From CAUZWH01 sp965224275 (GTDB taxonomy: Bacteria > Pseudomonadota > Alphaproteobacteria > SHVV01): a DNA stretch of 64,000 bases. The translations under genes and the position numbers were made by a program. This document shows positions 52,292-61,869 of the stretch, in pieces. Location of the stretch: the NCBI GenBank assembly GCA_965224275.1, contig CBDCYR010000005.1, positions 744,001 to 808,000 on the forward strand, in the 5' to 3' direction. The notes below the pieces were generated by a model, which was not told where the DNA came from, did no database searches, and was given only the letters and a program-made list of their open reading frames with translations. The stretch's first letter is position 1, and every line of letters starts with the position of its first letter.

Positions 52292-52723
52292 ATGGGCGAA
52301 ATCAAAATCCCCGCGATTTGGCGCCACTGGCTCACGTTGGTGGCTGCCGGCGTTGTCGCCCTTGGTATCGTGCTGCTGGTGTGGCCGTCATCGGGCGTTT
52401 TCAATCTGATGATCTTTTTTTCGAGGTCGATGCCAGCCGACTTTTCAGCCGATGCCATCGCCTATGTTGAATTCGTCTACGGGGTTTTGGGTGCGGTGCT
52501 GATCGGATGGATGGCGATGGTGCTCATGGTGCTGCACGGTCCGTTTCGCCAGGGCCACGCCTTTGCCTGGGGCATGCTGGCGGCACCAATCGTGATCTGG
52601 TTCGTGCCCGATACCATCTTTTCCATAGTCCATGGGTTCTGGCAAAACGCGGTGTTGAATGTCACGCTGGCCACCGCTTTTGCCGTGCCGTTGATTGCAA
52701 CCAGGCGGTACTTCCGGCGCTAG
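52292..52723 (+). CDS. Hypothetical four-helix membrane protein
   Basis: A 143-residue protein with four predicted transmembrane segments, for example LTLVAAGVVALGIVLLVWP and AVLIGWMAMVLMVLHGPF. It has no recognisable catalytic motif. A WFVPDTIFSIVHGFWQN segment sits between helices 3 and 4. It follows the ICMT-like gene by 33 bp, so it may be the last gene of a senA-ICMT-membrane protein transcript. Function unknown. Confidence 0.8.
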   Translation: MGEIKIPAIWRHWLTLVAAGVVALGIVLLVWPSSGVFNLMIFFSRSMPADFSADAIAYVEFVYGVLGAVLIGWMAMVLMVLHGPFRQGHAFAWGMLAAPIVIWFVPDTIFSIVHGFWQNAVLNVTLATAFAVPLIATRRYFRR

Positions 52724-52904
52724 CGCCGCACGGCCTCCCCATCCGCCAGGTTGTGCGTCAGCAATGGAGAACCCGCATGTTTCTCCATGAACCCAAGCGC
52801 GGCCCAAGCCGCTCGGCAAATCGCTGCCGGCCAACCGCTGCTGCACAAAACGCAGTCATGCATGGCGCGGGCCGCTATTCGTTCCGACCGAATACGGCGC
52901 TTTG

Positions 52905-53777
52905 TCAGTGATGCGGGCCACCCACGTTTTCAAGTTTGACGTCGAACGACAAGAAGCGATCGAACAACGCTGTCTTTCGAAAGAAGTGTCGCCTCTCAAA
53001 GCGACCTTCGGCAGGGGCTCGCTTGCGATGCTCGAGGAGCCCGAACCACTGCAAAGGGCGAAGGATCTGCGCCTCCATCGCATGCGAAGCCGTGTTCCAT
53101 GGGCTGTCCAACACACGGTCCAACACATCTTCGGTGGGAATCGCGCACAAACGGGTCAGGCGCTCACACGGTTGCCAGTTATTCGCCGCGACCGACAAGG
53201 ACCAGAGGATGACGCCAATGTCGTGTTGTAGCCGCCATCTGCGATAAAAGCCGCCACCAAGGTCTCGCAGATCGAGATGCCACAGCGCGATATGAAACAG
53301 GCGTGCCTGCAGCGCTCCCAGGTTCGATTGCTCCAGCATCTTGCGCCCAGCCGGCGTGGCCCTGAGGTGGCCTTTGCGTTTGCGGAGAAGCTTGCCAAAC
53401 TGAACCACGTGGCGAACAAAAAACAGCGGCAGAAAGTCCGGTTCGTTGACAACTTTGTTGAACTGAAAAGCGTCCGCCTTGTCAAATTCAGGCCACCTGA
53501 AGAGATCGCACATCTCCGCCACGACGCCGCGCGACAGGTTTCCGGTGGCTGTCATCTTCAACCCGGGGCCGGCCGCAGCGGCGCGCAAGAGGATCGCAGC
53601 GTTTCGTGCGACGGCTGATTGTTGGATCTCTTCGTCGGTGAGATTAACGGCAAGCCGGATCGGACCTGCCGTTGGCGTCGGCGGCCAATGCAGGGCTGCA
53701 AAGCTGGCTTCATCGAGTAGCGTCCACGCCGGCTCGACGCCGTCAAGCCAACTCTTGAAGCCTGGGTTCAGTGGCAT
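52905..53777 (-). CDS. Uncharacterised conserved protein
   Basis: A 290-residue soluble protein I cannot assign to a known function. Visible features: an N-terminal LNPGFKSWLDGVEPAWTLLD; MTATGNLSRGVVAEMCDLFR; EPDFLPLFFVRHVVQFGKLL; KGHLRATPAGRKML; and LFHIALWHLDLRDLGGGFYR. Segments of this type occur in proteins annotated with a plasmid pRiA4b ORF-3-like module, but that module is not present here. I chose ATG 53777 (MPLNPGFK) over a frame extension to 53825. It is flanked by intergenic gaps on both sides. Confidence 0.7.
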   Translation of the reverse strand: MPLNPGFKSWLDGVEPAWTLLDEASFAALHWPPTPTAGPIRLAVNLTDEEIQQSAVARNAAILLRAAAAGPGLKMTATGNLSRGVVAEMCDLFRWPEFDKADAFQFNKVVNEPDFLPLFFVRHVVQFGKLLRKRKGHLRATPAGRKMLEQSNLGALQARLFHIALWHLDLRDLGGGFYRRWRLQHDIGVILWSLSVAANNWQPCERLTRLCAIPTEDVLDRVLDSPWNTASHAMEAQILRPLQWFGLLEHRKRAPAEGRFERRHFFRKTALFDRFLSFDVKLENVGGPHH

Positions 53778-53993
53778 GACAGTAGTGCCCACGACACGGC
53801 TCTGGTGATGGAGACAATTCTGCAATTGAAGCAGCGCCGAGCCAATCTTTCAATTTCGATCAGTGCCGCCGCCCCGCCATTAGATCGGTCGGCCGCCGCT
53901 TGCTCCCGACCGGCCCTGAGGCCGGCGCGATATTGCGGCCGGTCCGTGATACCATTTGGACCGTCATACCAACGCGTGCGACGGAGCTGTCAC

Positions 53994-55142
53994 ATGACAT
54001 CGAACCCGGCCGGGATTTCAGAGCACGTCCGCTTCCGACGGGAACCTGAGCTGTCGGGCACGCTCCCCGCCAGCTACTATGTCGACCCGGAAATCTTCGA
54101 ACGCGAGAAAGAGGAGATCTGGTTCAAGACTTGGCAATTCGTCGGCTACACGGTCGACCTCAAAGAGCCCGGCGACTACATCACCGCCGATATCCTTGAT
54201 CAGAAGATTTTCGTTGTGCGCGGCAAGGATGGTGCGTTGCGCGCCTTCTACAATGTGTGCATGCATCGCGGGCACATCCTCGTTGAGGGCAAAGGCAACC
54301 GCACGATCATCACCTGTCCATTCCACGCCTGGTCTTACGATGCCGAGGGCAACCTCAAGGCAGCCGGCAACGCCGAGAATGTGGCCGGGTTCGAGCACGC
54401 CGATTTCGGGCTATCGGAGATCCGGGTTGAAACCGTGCTCGGGTTGTTGGTGTTCGTCAATCTCGACGCAGGAGCAGCAACGCTGGCAAGCCAGATCGAG
54501 GGCCTCGAAGAACAGGTCCGGGAGACCGTCCAGGATTTCGACAAGATGGTTTTCGCGCGGCGCGACCGCTTCGACGTGAAGGCGAACTGGAAGTTCATCT
54601 TCGACCAGCTCGAGTGCTACCACTGCCCGGTGGTGCATCCGGAGGTGACTGAATCGGTCGACTGGTCGCTACGGCGGCACGAGGAATACGGTATCTGGCA
54701 GCGCCACAACCAGCGCCTTCGTGGGGACGCCGACAACGACGAGCTCGACCGTGCCTACCAGATCCGTCGCGACGACCCACAGAAGGGATCCAACATCTGG
54801 TACCTGTGGCCCAACATTTTGCTGGTGTCCCACTGGGGGGTCGGCAATTTCAAGGTATTGGTCGCGGGTCCGGTCGACGTCGACAACGCGTTCGAATATC
54901 TCGATTGTTTCTCCGTCAACGATCCGCCGACAGCCGAAGAGATTGCCGGCATGAACCGGTTCCGCGATACCGCCAATCAGCAGGACATCCGGTGCATGGA
55001 GCAGCAACAGGCCGGCATCAGATCGCGCGGCTTCCTGGCCGGCCGGTTGATGGTCGACGCAGAGCATTCAGCCAGGAGCGAGCACGCCACCCACCATTTC
55101 GACCGCATGGTGTGGGAAGCACTCAACGGTCCCAACTACTAG
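53994..55142 (+). CDS. Rieske non-haem iron oxygenase, alpha subunit-like
   Basis: A 382-residue ring-hydroxylating-type oxygenase. The N-terminal Rieske domain has CMHRGHILVEGKGNRT (C-x-H) and ITCPFHAWSYD (C-x2-H). The catalytic domain has the mononuclear iron motif FDQLECYHCPVVHPE (two His) after VKANWKFIFD. It resembles the carnitine/choline/phenylpropionate-like branch in which one polypeptide type forms the oxygenase. A reductase is needed but none is adjacent. ATG 53994 has GGAG eight bases upstream; the open frame upstream is not coding-like. Substrate unknown. Confidence 0.92.
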   Translation: MTSNPAGISEHVRFRREPELSGTLPASYYVDPEIFEREKEEIWFKTWQFVGYTVDLKEPGDYITADILDQKIFVVRGKDGALRAFYNVCMHRGHILVEGKGNRTIITCPFHAWSYDAEGNLKAAGNAENVAGFEHADFGLSEIRVETVLGLLVFVNLDAGAATLASQIEGLEEQVRETVQDFDKMVFARRDRFDVKANWKFIFDQLECYHCPVVHPEVTESVDWSLRRHEEYGIWQRHNQRLRGDADNDELDRAYQIRRDDPQKGSNIWYLWPNILLVSHWGVGNFKVLVAGPVDVDNAFEYLDCFSVNDPPTAEEIAGMNRFRDTANQQDIRCMEQQQAGIRSRGFLAGRLMVDAEHSARSEHATHHFDRMVWEALNGPNY

Positions 55143-55375
55143 GCCGGGTTCGAAATATCGGTTCTCGCGGCGTATTGAGATCGCAATAACGGCAATCTCA
55201 TGGTGACCGATTTGCGCCGCTCAAACCCGCCATAGGCGTGAATCAGTGGTCCTGCACGCACTGTCAGCGCAGCCATGAAACTAGGGACCGGATTCGCCAT
55301 TATCCGGCCGCGCTTGTCCTGGGGAGGAAGTTTTGACGCGCGGCAGTTGCGGTTAGAGCATGTCGGGCGGCCGGG

Positions 55376-56981
55376 TCAGGCCGCGACGTCCGCCTTACGC
55401 ACCCACACCGCGGTATCGTGAAACACCGCGCCGCCGAATGGCGGACCGGCATCGGCGCTGGTGAGTGCATTGATCCCCAGCCCCTCCTCGAACGCGGCAT
55501 TCGGCCACACGCTTTCGACGACGGCGACGCCGCGTTGCACACCGTCGAATCCTCGCGCATGGATCAGGATATCGGCCTGCCGATTGCCGACCCGCACCCG
55601 ATCGCCATCGGTCGCACCCATGGCGGCGAGGTCGTCGGCGTGGAGCAGGATCTCCGGCCGCCGCTCCTTGTTTTGCGAGGTTGGTGTTTCGGTAAAGCTG
55701 GTGTTGAGGAACTGGCGCGCTGGCGCGGTGACCAGCCGGAAGGGGTGCGCATCGTCGGCGTCATCGATGATCGAAAATTGGTCGGGTAAACGCGGCATCC
55801 GTGCAGAATCATGGCCGAGCGCCGCCCAATCCGGCGCAAAGTGGAACTTCCTATCCGCGGTGCCAAAGCCATTGATGAAATGCGTCGTCTCGAAATCTTT
55901 GCCGCAGTCGAGCCACTTGTTCTCATAGAGATCGTCGGCGCCGGTATACCCCGAAGTTTTCAGTGTTTCATCGATGATTTGCCACTCAGTCATCGCGAAC
56001 CCGCGGTGCTCGGCGCCGAGGCGACGTGCGAGTTCGCCCATCAACGCGTGGTTTGATCGGCTTTCCGCGAGCGGCTCGATTACCTTCTTGGCGGCCAGCA
56101 TATGGGTATTACCGAACGAGATGTAGAGATCGTCGTGCTCGAGAAACGTCGTCGCCGGCAGCACGATGTCGGCCAGCGCCGCGGTCTCGGTCATGAACTG
56201 CTCGTGCACGCAAACGAACAGATCGTCGCGCGCCAGCCCCTGCTGAACCTTGACGCTTTCCGGGCACACCGCGGCCGGGTTAGTGTTTTGGACGAGTAAT
56301 GCGGTCACCGGCGGGCCCTCGCCGAGATCGCGCGGGTCGCCGGTGAGGATCGGGCCGAGCCGCGATTGGTCGAGCAAGCGTGTGTTGGGGTCGAGCCGGT
56401 CGAGTCCTTCGATCAGGGTTTTGTCGAGGCCGTAGGCATCGCTGCTGGTGTAGTAGGCGCCACCGCCTGGATATTGCCAGGCGCCGGTCACGGTCGGCAG
56501 ACAGGAAACCGCGTGGACCTGGGCCGCGCCGTTACGCGACCGCGAAAACCCATATCCCACACGCACATAGCTTCGTTTGGTTCGGCCATAAAGGCGTGCG
56601 AATTCGATGATTTCATCTGCCGCCAGTCCGGTAATTGCCGCCGCCCATGCCGGCGTCCGGGTTTGCAGATGTGCCTCCAATTCGTCTGGGCAATCCGCAT
56701 AGTTCGCGAGGTAGTCGCGATCGGCGTACCCCTCGGCAAACAACACATGCATCACCGCACAGGCGAGGGCGCCGTCGGTGCCGGGCTTCACCATGAGGTG
56801 CGTATCGGCTTGCGCGGCGGTGGCGTTGCGATAAGGATCGATCACAACCAGCTTGGCGCCGCGCGACTTTCGCGCACGGCTGATGTGGGTCGGCGAGGCG
56901 GTCGACCTCAAGCGGGCAACAACTCGGGCAGTCGTGCGGGCATACGGAATGAACGGTCTCGGTCGCGATGGCTGTCATCAC
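55376..56981 (-). pseudogene. Molybdopterin oxidoreductase gene with internal deletion
   Basis: The N-terminus (TVHSVCPHDCPSCCPLEVDR) carries three of the four Cys expected for the [4Fe-4S] cluster. Immediately after that, in a different frame, comes THISRARKSRGAKLVVIDP, which in intact homologues lies about 150 residues further on. Roughly 450 bp are missing and the junction (near 56890) is frameshifted. The rest is well preserved: GYGFSRSRNGAAQ, ALLVQNTNPAAVCPES, ADIVLPATTFLEHDDLY, and a C-terminal molydopterin-binding domain ending VWVRKADVAA. A functional reductase is not expected. Confidence 0.9.
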
Positions 56982-57100
56982 TTACCTGTGCTCATAGCCC
57001 CCGTGGTACGAATAATCACGTGGTACGAATAGTAGTGTAACGCGTTTCGAGCCGAAGCTGGACACCCAGCGCTTCAGCGCGAGGTGCGGAGAAGGATCGG

Positions 57101-58153
57101 ATGCCACAGATCGACGCCCAATCGAGTGCCCTGTTAGCTGCGCTCGCCGCCCACCCAAAGGTCGACCTCTCGCATGGTGAGACTCCGCTTGAGCGCTTGG
57201 AAAACCTTGGCCGGCATCTCGATATAACACTGTGGGCCAAGCGCGATGATTGCAATGGGCTCGCGATGGGCGGCAACAAGGTCCGCCAGCTGGAATATTA
57301 TTTTGGTCGGGGCGCGGCGGCAGCTGCCGATACGGTTCTCATCACCGGCGCGTTGCAGTCAAACTTCGTTCGCCTCACCGCGGCGGCGGCGCGGCATCTT
57401 GGCTGGCACCCCGAAGTTCAGCTCGAAGATCGCGTGCCGCGCGACGACGCGTTCTATCGCACCTCGGGCAATGTTCTGCTTGATGAATTGCTGGGCGCGC
57501 GCATTCATCACTTCCCGCACGGCGAGAATGAAACCGCCGCCGACCGCAACCTCGACGAGATCGCGGCGCGATTGCGCGAAGAGGGGCGGCGCCCCTACGT
57601 CATTCACCTGGGCATCGAACACCCGCCGCTCGGCGGCCTCGGCTATGTCGAGGCGGCCTGCGAAACTTGGCGCCAGCTACAGCAGATCGAGCGCCAGCCC
57701 AGCTATGTGGTGATCCCCTCGGGCAGCGGCCTTACCCATGCCGGTTTCCTGGTGGGCGCGCGTGCGATGGGCTGGTCGGTGACCGTATTGGGCGTCTGCG
57801 TGCGCCGCGATGCGGTTGCGCAGCACCAGCGCGTGCTACGCCGGGCCCACGAAATTGTCGGCCTGCTGGACATCGAGCTGGAGATCACGGACGAGGACGT
57901 CATCGTCGACGATTGTGTTTTGGCACCCGGCTACGGGCGCATCAATGCGCCGACCCGGGCCGCGATTCGTTTGGCGGCCCAGAGCGAAGCGTTATTGGTC
58001 GATCCCGTCTACAGCGGCCGCTGCATGGCCGGACTCGTGCATTTTGTCGAGCACGGCCGCATCGCCAGGGGCAGCGAAGTCGTCTTTATCCACACCGGCG
58101 GAACGCCGGCGATCTTCGCCTATCAGGACGATCTTTGCGGCGCCGCAAACTGA
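57101..58153 (+). CDS. D-cysteine desulfhydrase / ACC deaminase-family PLP enzyme
   Basis: A 350-residue fold-type II PLP enzyme. Landmarks: LWAKRDDCNGLAMGGNKVRQ (Lys of the Schiff base in GGNK), LITGALQSNFVRLTAAAA, IPSGSGLTHAGFLVGARA (phosphate-binding), and FIHTGGTPAIFAY. Family members decompose D-cysteine to pyruvate, H2S and ammonia, or deaminate 1-aminocyclopropane-1-carboxylate; sequence alone does not decide, though DcyD-like annotation is most common. ATG 57101 has GGAGAAGG upstream. It stands alone, convergent with the LuxR regulator 6 bp away. Confidence 0.9.
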   Translation: MPQIDAQSSALLAALAAHPKVDLSHGETPLERLENLGRHLDITLWAKRDDCNGLAMGGNKVRQLEYYFGRGAAAAADTVLITGALQSNFVRLTAAAARHLGWHPEVQLEDRVPRDDAFYRTSGNVLLDELLGARIHHFPHGENETAADRNLDEIAARLREEGRRPYVIHLGIEHPPLGGLGYVEAACETWRQLQQIERQPSYVVIPSGSGLTHAGFLVGARAMGWSVTVLGVCVRRDAVAQHQRVLRRAHEIVGLLDIELEITDEDVIVDDCVLAPGYGRINAPTRAAIRLAAQSEALLVDPVYSGRCMAGLVHFVEHGRIARGSEVVFIHTGGTPAIFAYQDDLCGAAN

Positions 58154-58159
58154 GTGTGT

Positions 58160-59407
58160 CTATTTCTCTTGTTTGTTGGCCTGGATCCACACCGGCGTCG
58201 ACAGCACCAGACGCACGAGATCGGTCTGCCGATGCGTGTCGGTCTTTTGAAAGATCACCTTTAGATATGAACGCGCGGTATCGCCGGCGATGCCCAGGGC
58301 GGCGGCGGCTTGTTTGACACTCTGCCCTGAAACCAGTCGTTCCACGAGGCGCGCTTCGGCACTCGATAGCCCGAATAGCCGCATCAACAGCTCGCTCGGT
58401 GCTTCTTGGCGCAGCGCCGGATCGGTGATGAAGACGATCGCCAGGTCGCGATCGACGACGCTCGCGTAACCCTTCTCCTTGCGATGGTTGGCGAGTGGAT
58501 TGACGCGGATCATCAATCGATCTTCGCCTTGCGTCGTCATCACTTCGCCGGACGAACGAACGGGAACTGCGACGGTTTGCTTGATGCAAGCGGCGATCGC
58601 GGCGCGGAGTTCGGCGTTCTGCGAGGTCGATCCGAGGTCAATGCGCTCGCCGTCGACGCGAATGCCGTTGCTGTCGGCAAGCGAGCGTGCGGCTTCATTG
58701 ACGAAGTGGATGGCACCGTCGAGGTCAACGACAATGATGCCAATCGGTACGTTGTCGAACAGATCCGGCGCGATCCGATCGTGGACCTGGCTATCCGAAA
58801 GTTTCTTAAAAATCCCGATCGCGCGCTTGAGATGCGGTACGAACTCGCCGAGCAGCGCGCAGTCCTCATCGGTGTAAACCGGATCAGCCTGGGTTCGGAA
58901 CAAGGCGAGAAACGTCATCAGCCCGTCTTCCAGCGGCAGCATCACTGCGGCCGAATATTCGATCCCGGCCGGCGCCAGGAGCTGCTTATAGATCTCGGTC
59001 GCGTGAAGTTCCTCGGTAGTTACCGCCATGCGGCAATGAATCGGCTTAGGTGCGTTGGCGAGCCCGTACTGGAAGCGCGGATCATCGGGGATCAGGTGCT
59101 CGATCGATTTCAGTGTCTCCCGGTCAAAGTCGAAGCCATGGATAAAGTTGAAGTTGTGGTGATTACGGTCGGGATCGTAATGCGCGATTTGCGCGCCTTT
59201 GCTGGCGAACAATTTGGCGACGTTTTCGAGAAAAATCGGCCATTTGTCGACGTCGGTCGACGCGTCATACATATAACCGATCAGATCAAGCAGTCGGCGT
59301 TCCGGTCGCGGCGCGCCCGCGCTATCGGTGGTGACCAAGAAGATGAATATCTCGCCTCCTCGGTGAAAGCTTGGGCGCCGAAAGAGATAGAGCGCCCCAA
59401 TAACCAA
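58160..59407 (-). CDS. LuxR-family regulator with sensory N-terminus
   Basis: A regulator of up to 415 residues. A C-terminal LuxR/GerE helix-turn-helix covers about 345-410 (LMRLFGLSSAEARLVERLVS and ALGIAGDTARSYLKVIFQ). Before it is a PAS-like sensor (LFDNVPIGIIVVDLDGAIHF), and the N-terminal ~170 residues form a GAF-like region. There is no receiver domain. The start is uncertain: TTG 59407 opens the frame, but a strong GAGGAGG sits at 59355-59361, favouring a start near TTG 59338. It is divergent from the VPLPA-CTERM gene, with a palindrome between them. Confidence 0.87.
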   Translation of the reverse strand: MVIGALYLFRRPSFHRGGEIFIFLVTTDSAGAPRPERRLLDLIGYMYDASTDVDKWPIFLENVAKLFASKGAQIAHYDPDRNHHNFNFIHGFDFDRETLKSIEHLIPDDPRFQYGLANAPKPIHCRMAVTTEELHATEIYKQLLAPAGIEYSAAVMLPLEDGLMTFLALFRTQADPVYTDEDCALLGEFVPHLKRAIGIFKKLSDSQVHDRIAPDLFDNVPIGIIVVDLDGAIHFVNEAARSLADSNGIRVDGERIDLGSTSQNAELRAAIAACIKQTVAVPVRSSGEVMTTQGEDRLMIRVNPLANHRKEKGYASVVDRDLAIVFITDPALRQEAPSELLMRLFGLSSAEARLVERLVSGQSVKQAAAALGIAGDTARSYLKVIFQKTDTHRQTDLVRLVLSTPVWIQANKQEK

Positions 59408-59433
59408 CCTACACGACGACCATTAAGGAGTAT

Positions 59434-59451
59434 TACCCCCAAACGGGGGTA
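59434..59451. promoter_or_regulatory. Palindromic candidate operator between LuxR and VPLPA-CTERM genes
   Basis: TACCCCCAAACGGGGGTA has 7-bp perfect arms around a 4-base spacer. It lies 27 bp upstream of the LuxR frame start and about 70 bp upstream of the VPLPA-CTERM start, where a LuxR-type dimer could control both. It has no T-tract and is not repeated elsewhere in the window. Confidence 0.5.
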
Positions 59452-59522
59452 CTGCGAATCCCGCCGCCCGGCCAAATTGGCGCCAACTTACACACGCATT
59501 GACCATTTTGGAGGCGCAACTA

Positions 59523-60179
59523 ATGAGAAATTTGGGACTTCGTCTAGGACTTCGGGTTGGGCTGGCCACGATCATGCTGGCTGGCTTGAGTTACGCCGCG
59601 AACGCGGCACCAATCGTTGACGTCAATTTTCAAGGAACCGTGGAAAATGTCTCCGATCCGCTGAACGGAACGTTTTCCGTTGGGGATGCACTTACCGGCT
59701 CTTTCTCCTACGACGTGGCAACACCAAATAATGGATTTTTCCCCGGCATTGGAGACTATTTCGGCGCCCTAACCTCGCTAACGTTCACCATCGGCAGCTA
59801 TGTCGGCGGTCTCGGCTCATCCGGCTCAATTACAACTCGGGATTTCCCGGGCAATGATGCAATATTTCCACAAACGGCTCAGCCCGCTGGTGCGGACATC
59901 GGCGCACTCCAACCTTCATTGTTTTTCTTGGAACTGTTGGATTCGAGCGGCACCGTGGTGAGCTCCGATACGCTGCCACTAACCCTTTCGCTTGGCGATT
60001 TCGATAGCGGTACTTGGACTCTGAGGTTTGAACCCTCGCAGGGCCTAGCGATTCAAGTGTCGGGTTCGCTCGATTTGGGCGCCACGACTGCGGTTCCGCT
60101 TCCCGCTGCGTTGCCGCTTCTCCTTGTCGGCCTGGTTGGGCTTGGCTTGGTCGGCCGGGGCGCGAACGCGGCCACTTAA
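59523..60179 (+). CDS. VPLPA-CTERM sorted secreted protein
   Basis: A 218-residue exported protein. A signal peptide (MRNLGLRLGLRVGLATIMLA, cleavage near YAANAAP) is followed by a beta-rich domain (FQGTVENVSDPLNGTFSVGD). The C-terminal sorting signal TAVPLPAALPLLLVGLVGLG is the VPLPA-CTERM motif recognised by an exosortase (XrtD type). The final Arg cluster is weak (GRGANAAT instead of RRRK), which is odd. ATG 59523 has GGAGG 8 bp upstream. No exosortase is in the window. Such proteins are usually anchored or released at the cell surface with exopolysaccharide. Confidence 0.92.
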   Translation: MRNLGLRLGLRVGLATIMLAGLSYAANAAPIVDVNFQGTVENVSDPLNGTFSVGDALTGSFSYDVATPNNGFFPGIGDYFGALTSLTFTIGSYVGGLGSSGSITTRDFPGNDAIFPQTAQPAGADIGALQPSLFFLELLDSSGTVVSSDTLPLTLSLGDFDSGTWTLRFEPSQGLAIQVSGSLDLGATTAVPLPAALPLLLVGLVGLGLVGRGANAAT

Positions 60180-60202
60180 CTCCAACCCCACAAGCAGAGG
60201 CT

Positions 60203-60230
60203 GGGCGGTCCCTGGGACCGCCCTTTTTTT
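60203..60230 (+). terminator. Rho-independent terminator after the VPLPA-CTERM gene
   Basis: GGGCGGTCCC pairs with GGGACCGCCC across a one-base loop centre and is followed by seven T residues. It lies 24 bp after the stop codon of 59523-60179. In the opposite direction the preceding bases do not give a T-tract, so it serves the plus-strand gene. Confidence 0.9.
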
Positions 60231-60236
60231 GCGCCG

Positions 60237-60992
60237 CTAGCGATAGCGCAGCGATGTATCACGCCGATAGCCCCACAACGCCAGCCCGGCAAACACTGCG
60301 CCATAGCCGGCCAGCACGGCAACGCTGACATACGGCGTCTCGCCCGCGGGGTTGACCGCGGCCCAGGCAAGTTCTGCAAAATGACGGGTCGGCGTCAGCC
60401 GTGACAGCGGTTCAAGGGCGGCCGGCATGGCCTGGGGCGGCACCCACAACCCGCCGACGAATGCCAGCGGCAGATAGACGAGGTTGGCAACCGGGACGGC
60501 GGCGCGCGCCGACAGCGCATATCCCAGGGCGATGCCGAAGATCGCGAAAACCGCACCGCCGAGCAGCAACACCACCAGTAACGCGCCAATCTGGCCAAGG
60601 CCCAATCTGATCGGTAGCGAGACGATTGCGACGAGCGCAACGAGGACTGCGGCCGCCACTGCAAACAACAGCGCCGTAGCAACACGCGCCACCAGCCGTG
60701 GCCCAAACGAAACCGGTAGGGTTTTCAAATAGCGATCCCACGGCGTCTCACGATCCTGCGCGATGCCGACACCGAATTGGTAAAAGGCAACGCCCAACAC
60801 CGCATAGACCGCCCACGACGCCAGCACGAAATTCGCGCCGTCGAGGTTGGTCGGCCTGAAGCTGTTGCCAAAGAACAGGAATAACATGGCCGGAAAGAGA
60901 ATTGTCGGAACCCAGAAACCGGGTGTACGGCCCAGCTCGCGCAGGGCACCCGCCGCGTAAGTCAGGCTCATATTGGGCGACTTACGGGGCAT
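60237..60992 (-). CDS. ABC-2 type transporter permease
   Basis: A 251-residue ABC-2 permease with six hydrophobic helices, for example FWVPTILFPAMLFLFFG and LLVVLLLGGAVFAIFGIALG. The helix-5 signature NLVYLPLAFVGGLWVPPQAM followed by PLSRLTPTRHFAELAW is typical of DrrB/NodJ-like exporters. It overlaps its ATPase gene by 11 bp, so the two form a two-gene exporter. Substrate is unknown; drug or polysaccharide export is typical of the family. Confidence 0.92.
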   Translation of the reverse strand: MPRKSPNMSLTYAAGALRELGRTPGFWVPTILFPAMLFLFFGNSFRPTNLDGANFVLASWAVYAVLGVAFYQFGVGIAQDRETPWDRYLKTLPVSFGPRLVARVATALLFAVAAAVLVALVAIVSLPIRLGLGQIGALLVVLLLGGAVFAIFGIALGYALSARAAVPVANLVYLPLAFVGGLWVPPQAMPAALEPLSRLTPTRHFAELAWAAVNPAGETPYVSVAVLAGYGAVFAGLALWGYRRDTSLRYR

Positions 60993-61869
60993 CGGCGCTT
61001 TCTTCGAGGAGCGCCATTACCGCGTCTTCAAACGGGACATCGGTGACGGTCAGATCTGAGAATTCGGTTTCCGAAATGACCAATTCCCGGACGACGGCAT
61101 CCGAATCGCGCACCAACAGGTCGACGCGCCCGTTGCCGCTCCGCTGTTCGACGACACCCGGGAGTGGCGGTGGTTCGTCGCCTGAAAACGACACGCGCTT
61201 GACCCCAATGCGGGCGCGAACGCTGCCAACGTCGCCCGAAAAGAATATGCGCCCATGATCGATCGCTAGAATTCGCGACGCCAGGGCTTCGGCCTCTTCG
61301 AGATAGTGGGTGGTCAACACGAGCGTGCCGCCAGCCGCGACGTAGGCGCGCACCTGCGTCCAGACCTCGCGGCGACTGCTTACGTCGAGCCCAACCGTCG
61401 GTTCGTCGAGAAACATCAAGGCCGGGCGGCCGACAAACGCCAGGGCGACCGCCAGACGGCGGCGTTCACCGCCGCTGAGACCGCCGCTCCGCCGATCTGC
61501 AACACCCTCAAGGCCGAAGCGTTCGATCGTTGCGTCCGTCGTCAGGGGGTCGCCGTAGTGGGCGCGCACGAATTCGATGACTTCACGAACCCTCAGATTG
61601 GGCGGAAACGAACTGTCCTGAGGGGTTACGCCGACTCGTTTGCGGGCCGCGACCTTGTGCGGGGCTTCGCCCATCAGGTGCACCTCGCCGCGGTCAGGGC
61701 GGCGCAACCCGAGCAGGATCTCGATGGCGGTGGTTTTTCCGGCGCCATTGGCACCGAGCAGCGCGACCACCTCGCCCGGCCCAACCTCGAGCGACACGCC
61801 GCGCAGGGCGGCAACGGTCCCAAACCTCTTTTCGACGTTTGCCAAGCTGGCCAGAGCACTGGATGGCAC
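60982..61869 (-). CDS. ABC-2 type transporter ATP-binding protein
   Basis: A 295-residue ATPase of the CcmA/DrrA class. Walker A is LLGANGAGKTTAIEILLGL, the Q-loop is TPQDSSFPP, the signature is SGGLSGGERRRLAVALAFVG, Walker B is ALMFLDEPTVGLDVSSRR, and the H-loop is LVLTTHYLEEAEALA. A C-terminal extension (about 215-295) is typical of this class. It drives the permease overlapping its 3' end. Upstream lies the CTAG-element copy D, so its promoter is near that repeat. Confidence 0.94.
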   Translation of the reverse strand: MPSSALASLANVEKRFGTVAALRGVSLEVGPGEVVALLGANGAGKTTAIEILLGLRRPDRGEVHLMGEAPHKVAARKRVGVTPQDSSFPPNLRVREVIEFVRAHYGDPLTTDATIERFGLEGVADRRSGGLSGGERRRLAVALAFVGRPALMFLDEPTVGLDVSSRREVWTQVRAYVAAGGTLVLTTHYLEEAEALASRILAIDHGRIFFSGDVGSVRARIGVKRVSFSGDEPPPLPGVVEQRSGNGRVDLLVRDSDAVVRELVISETEFSDLTVTDVPFEDAVMALLEESADAP

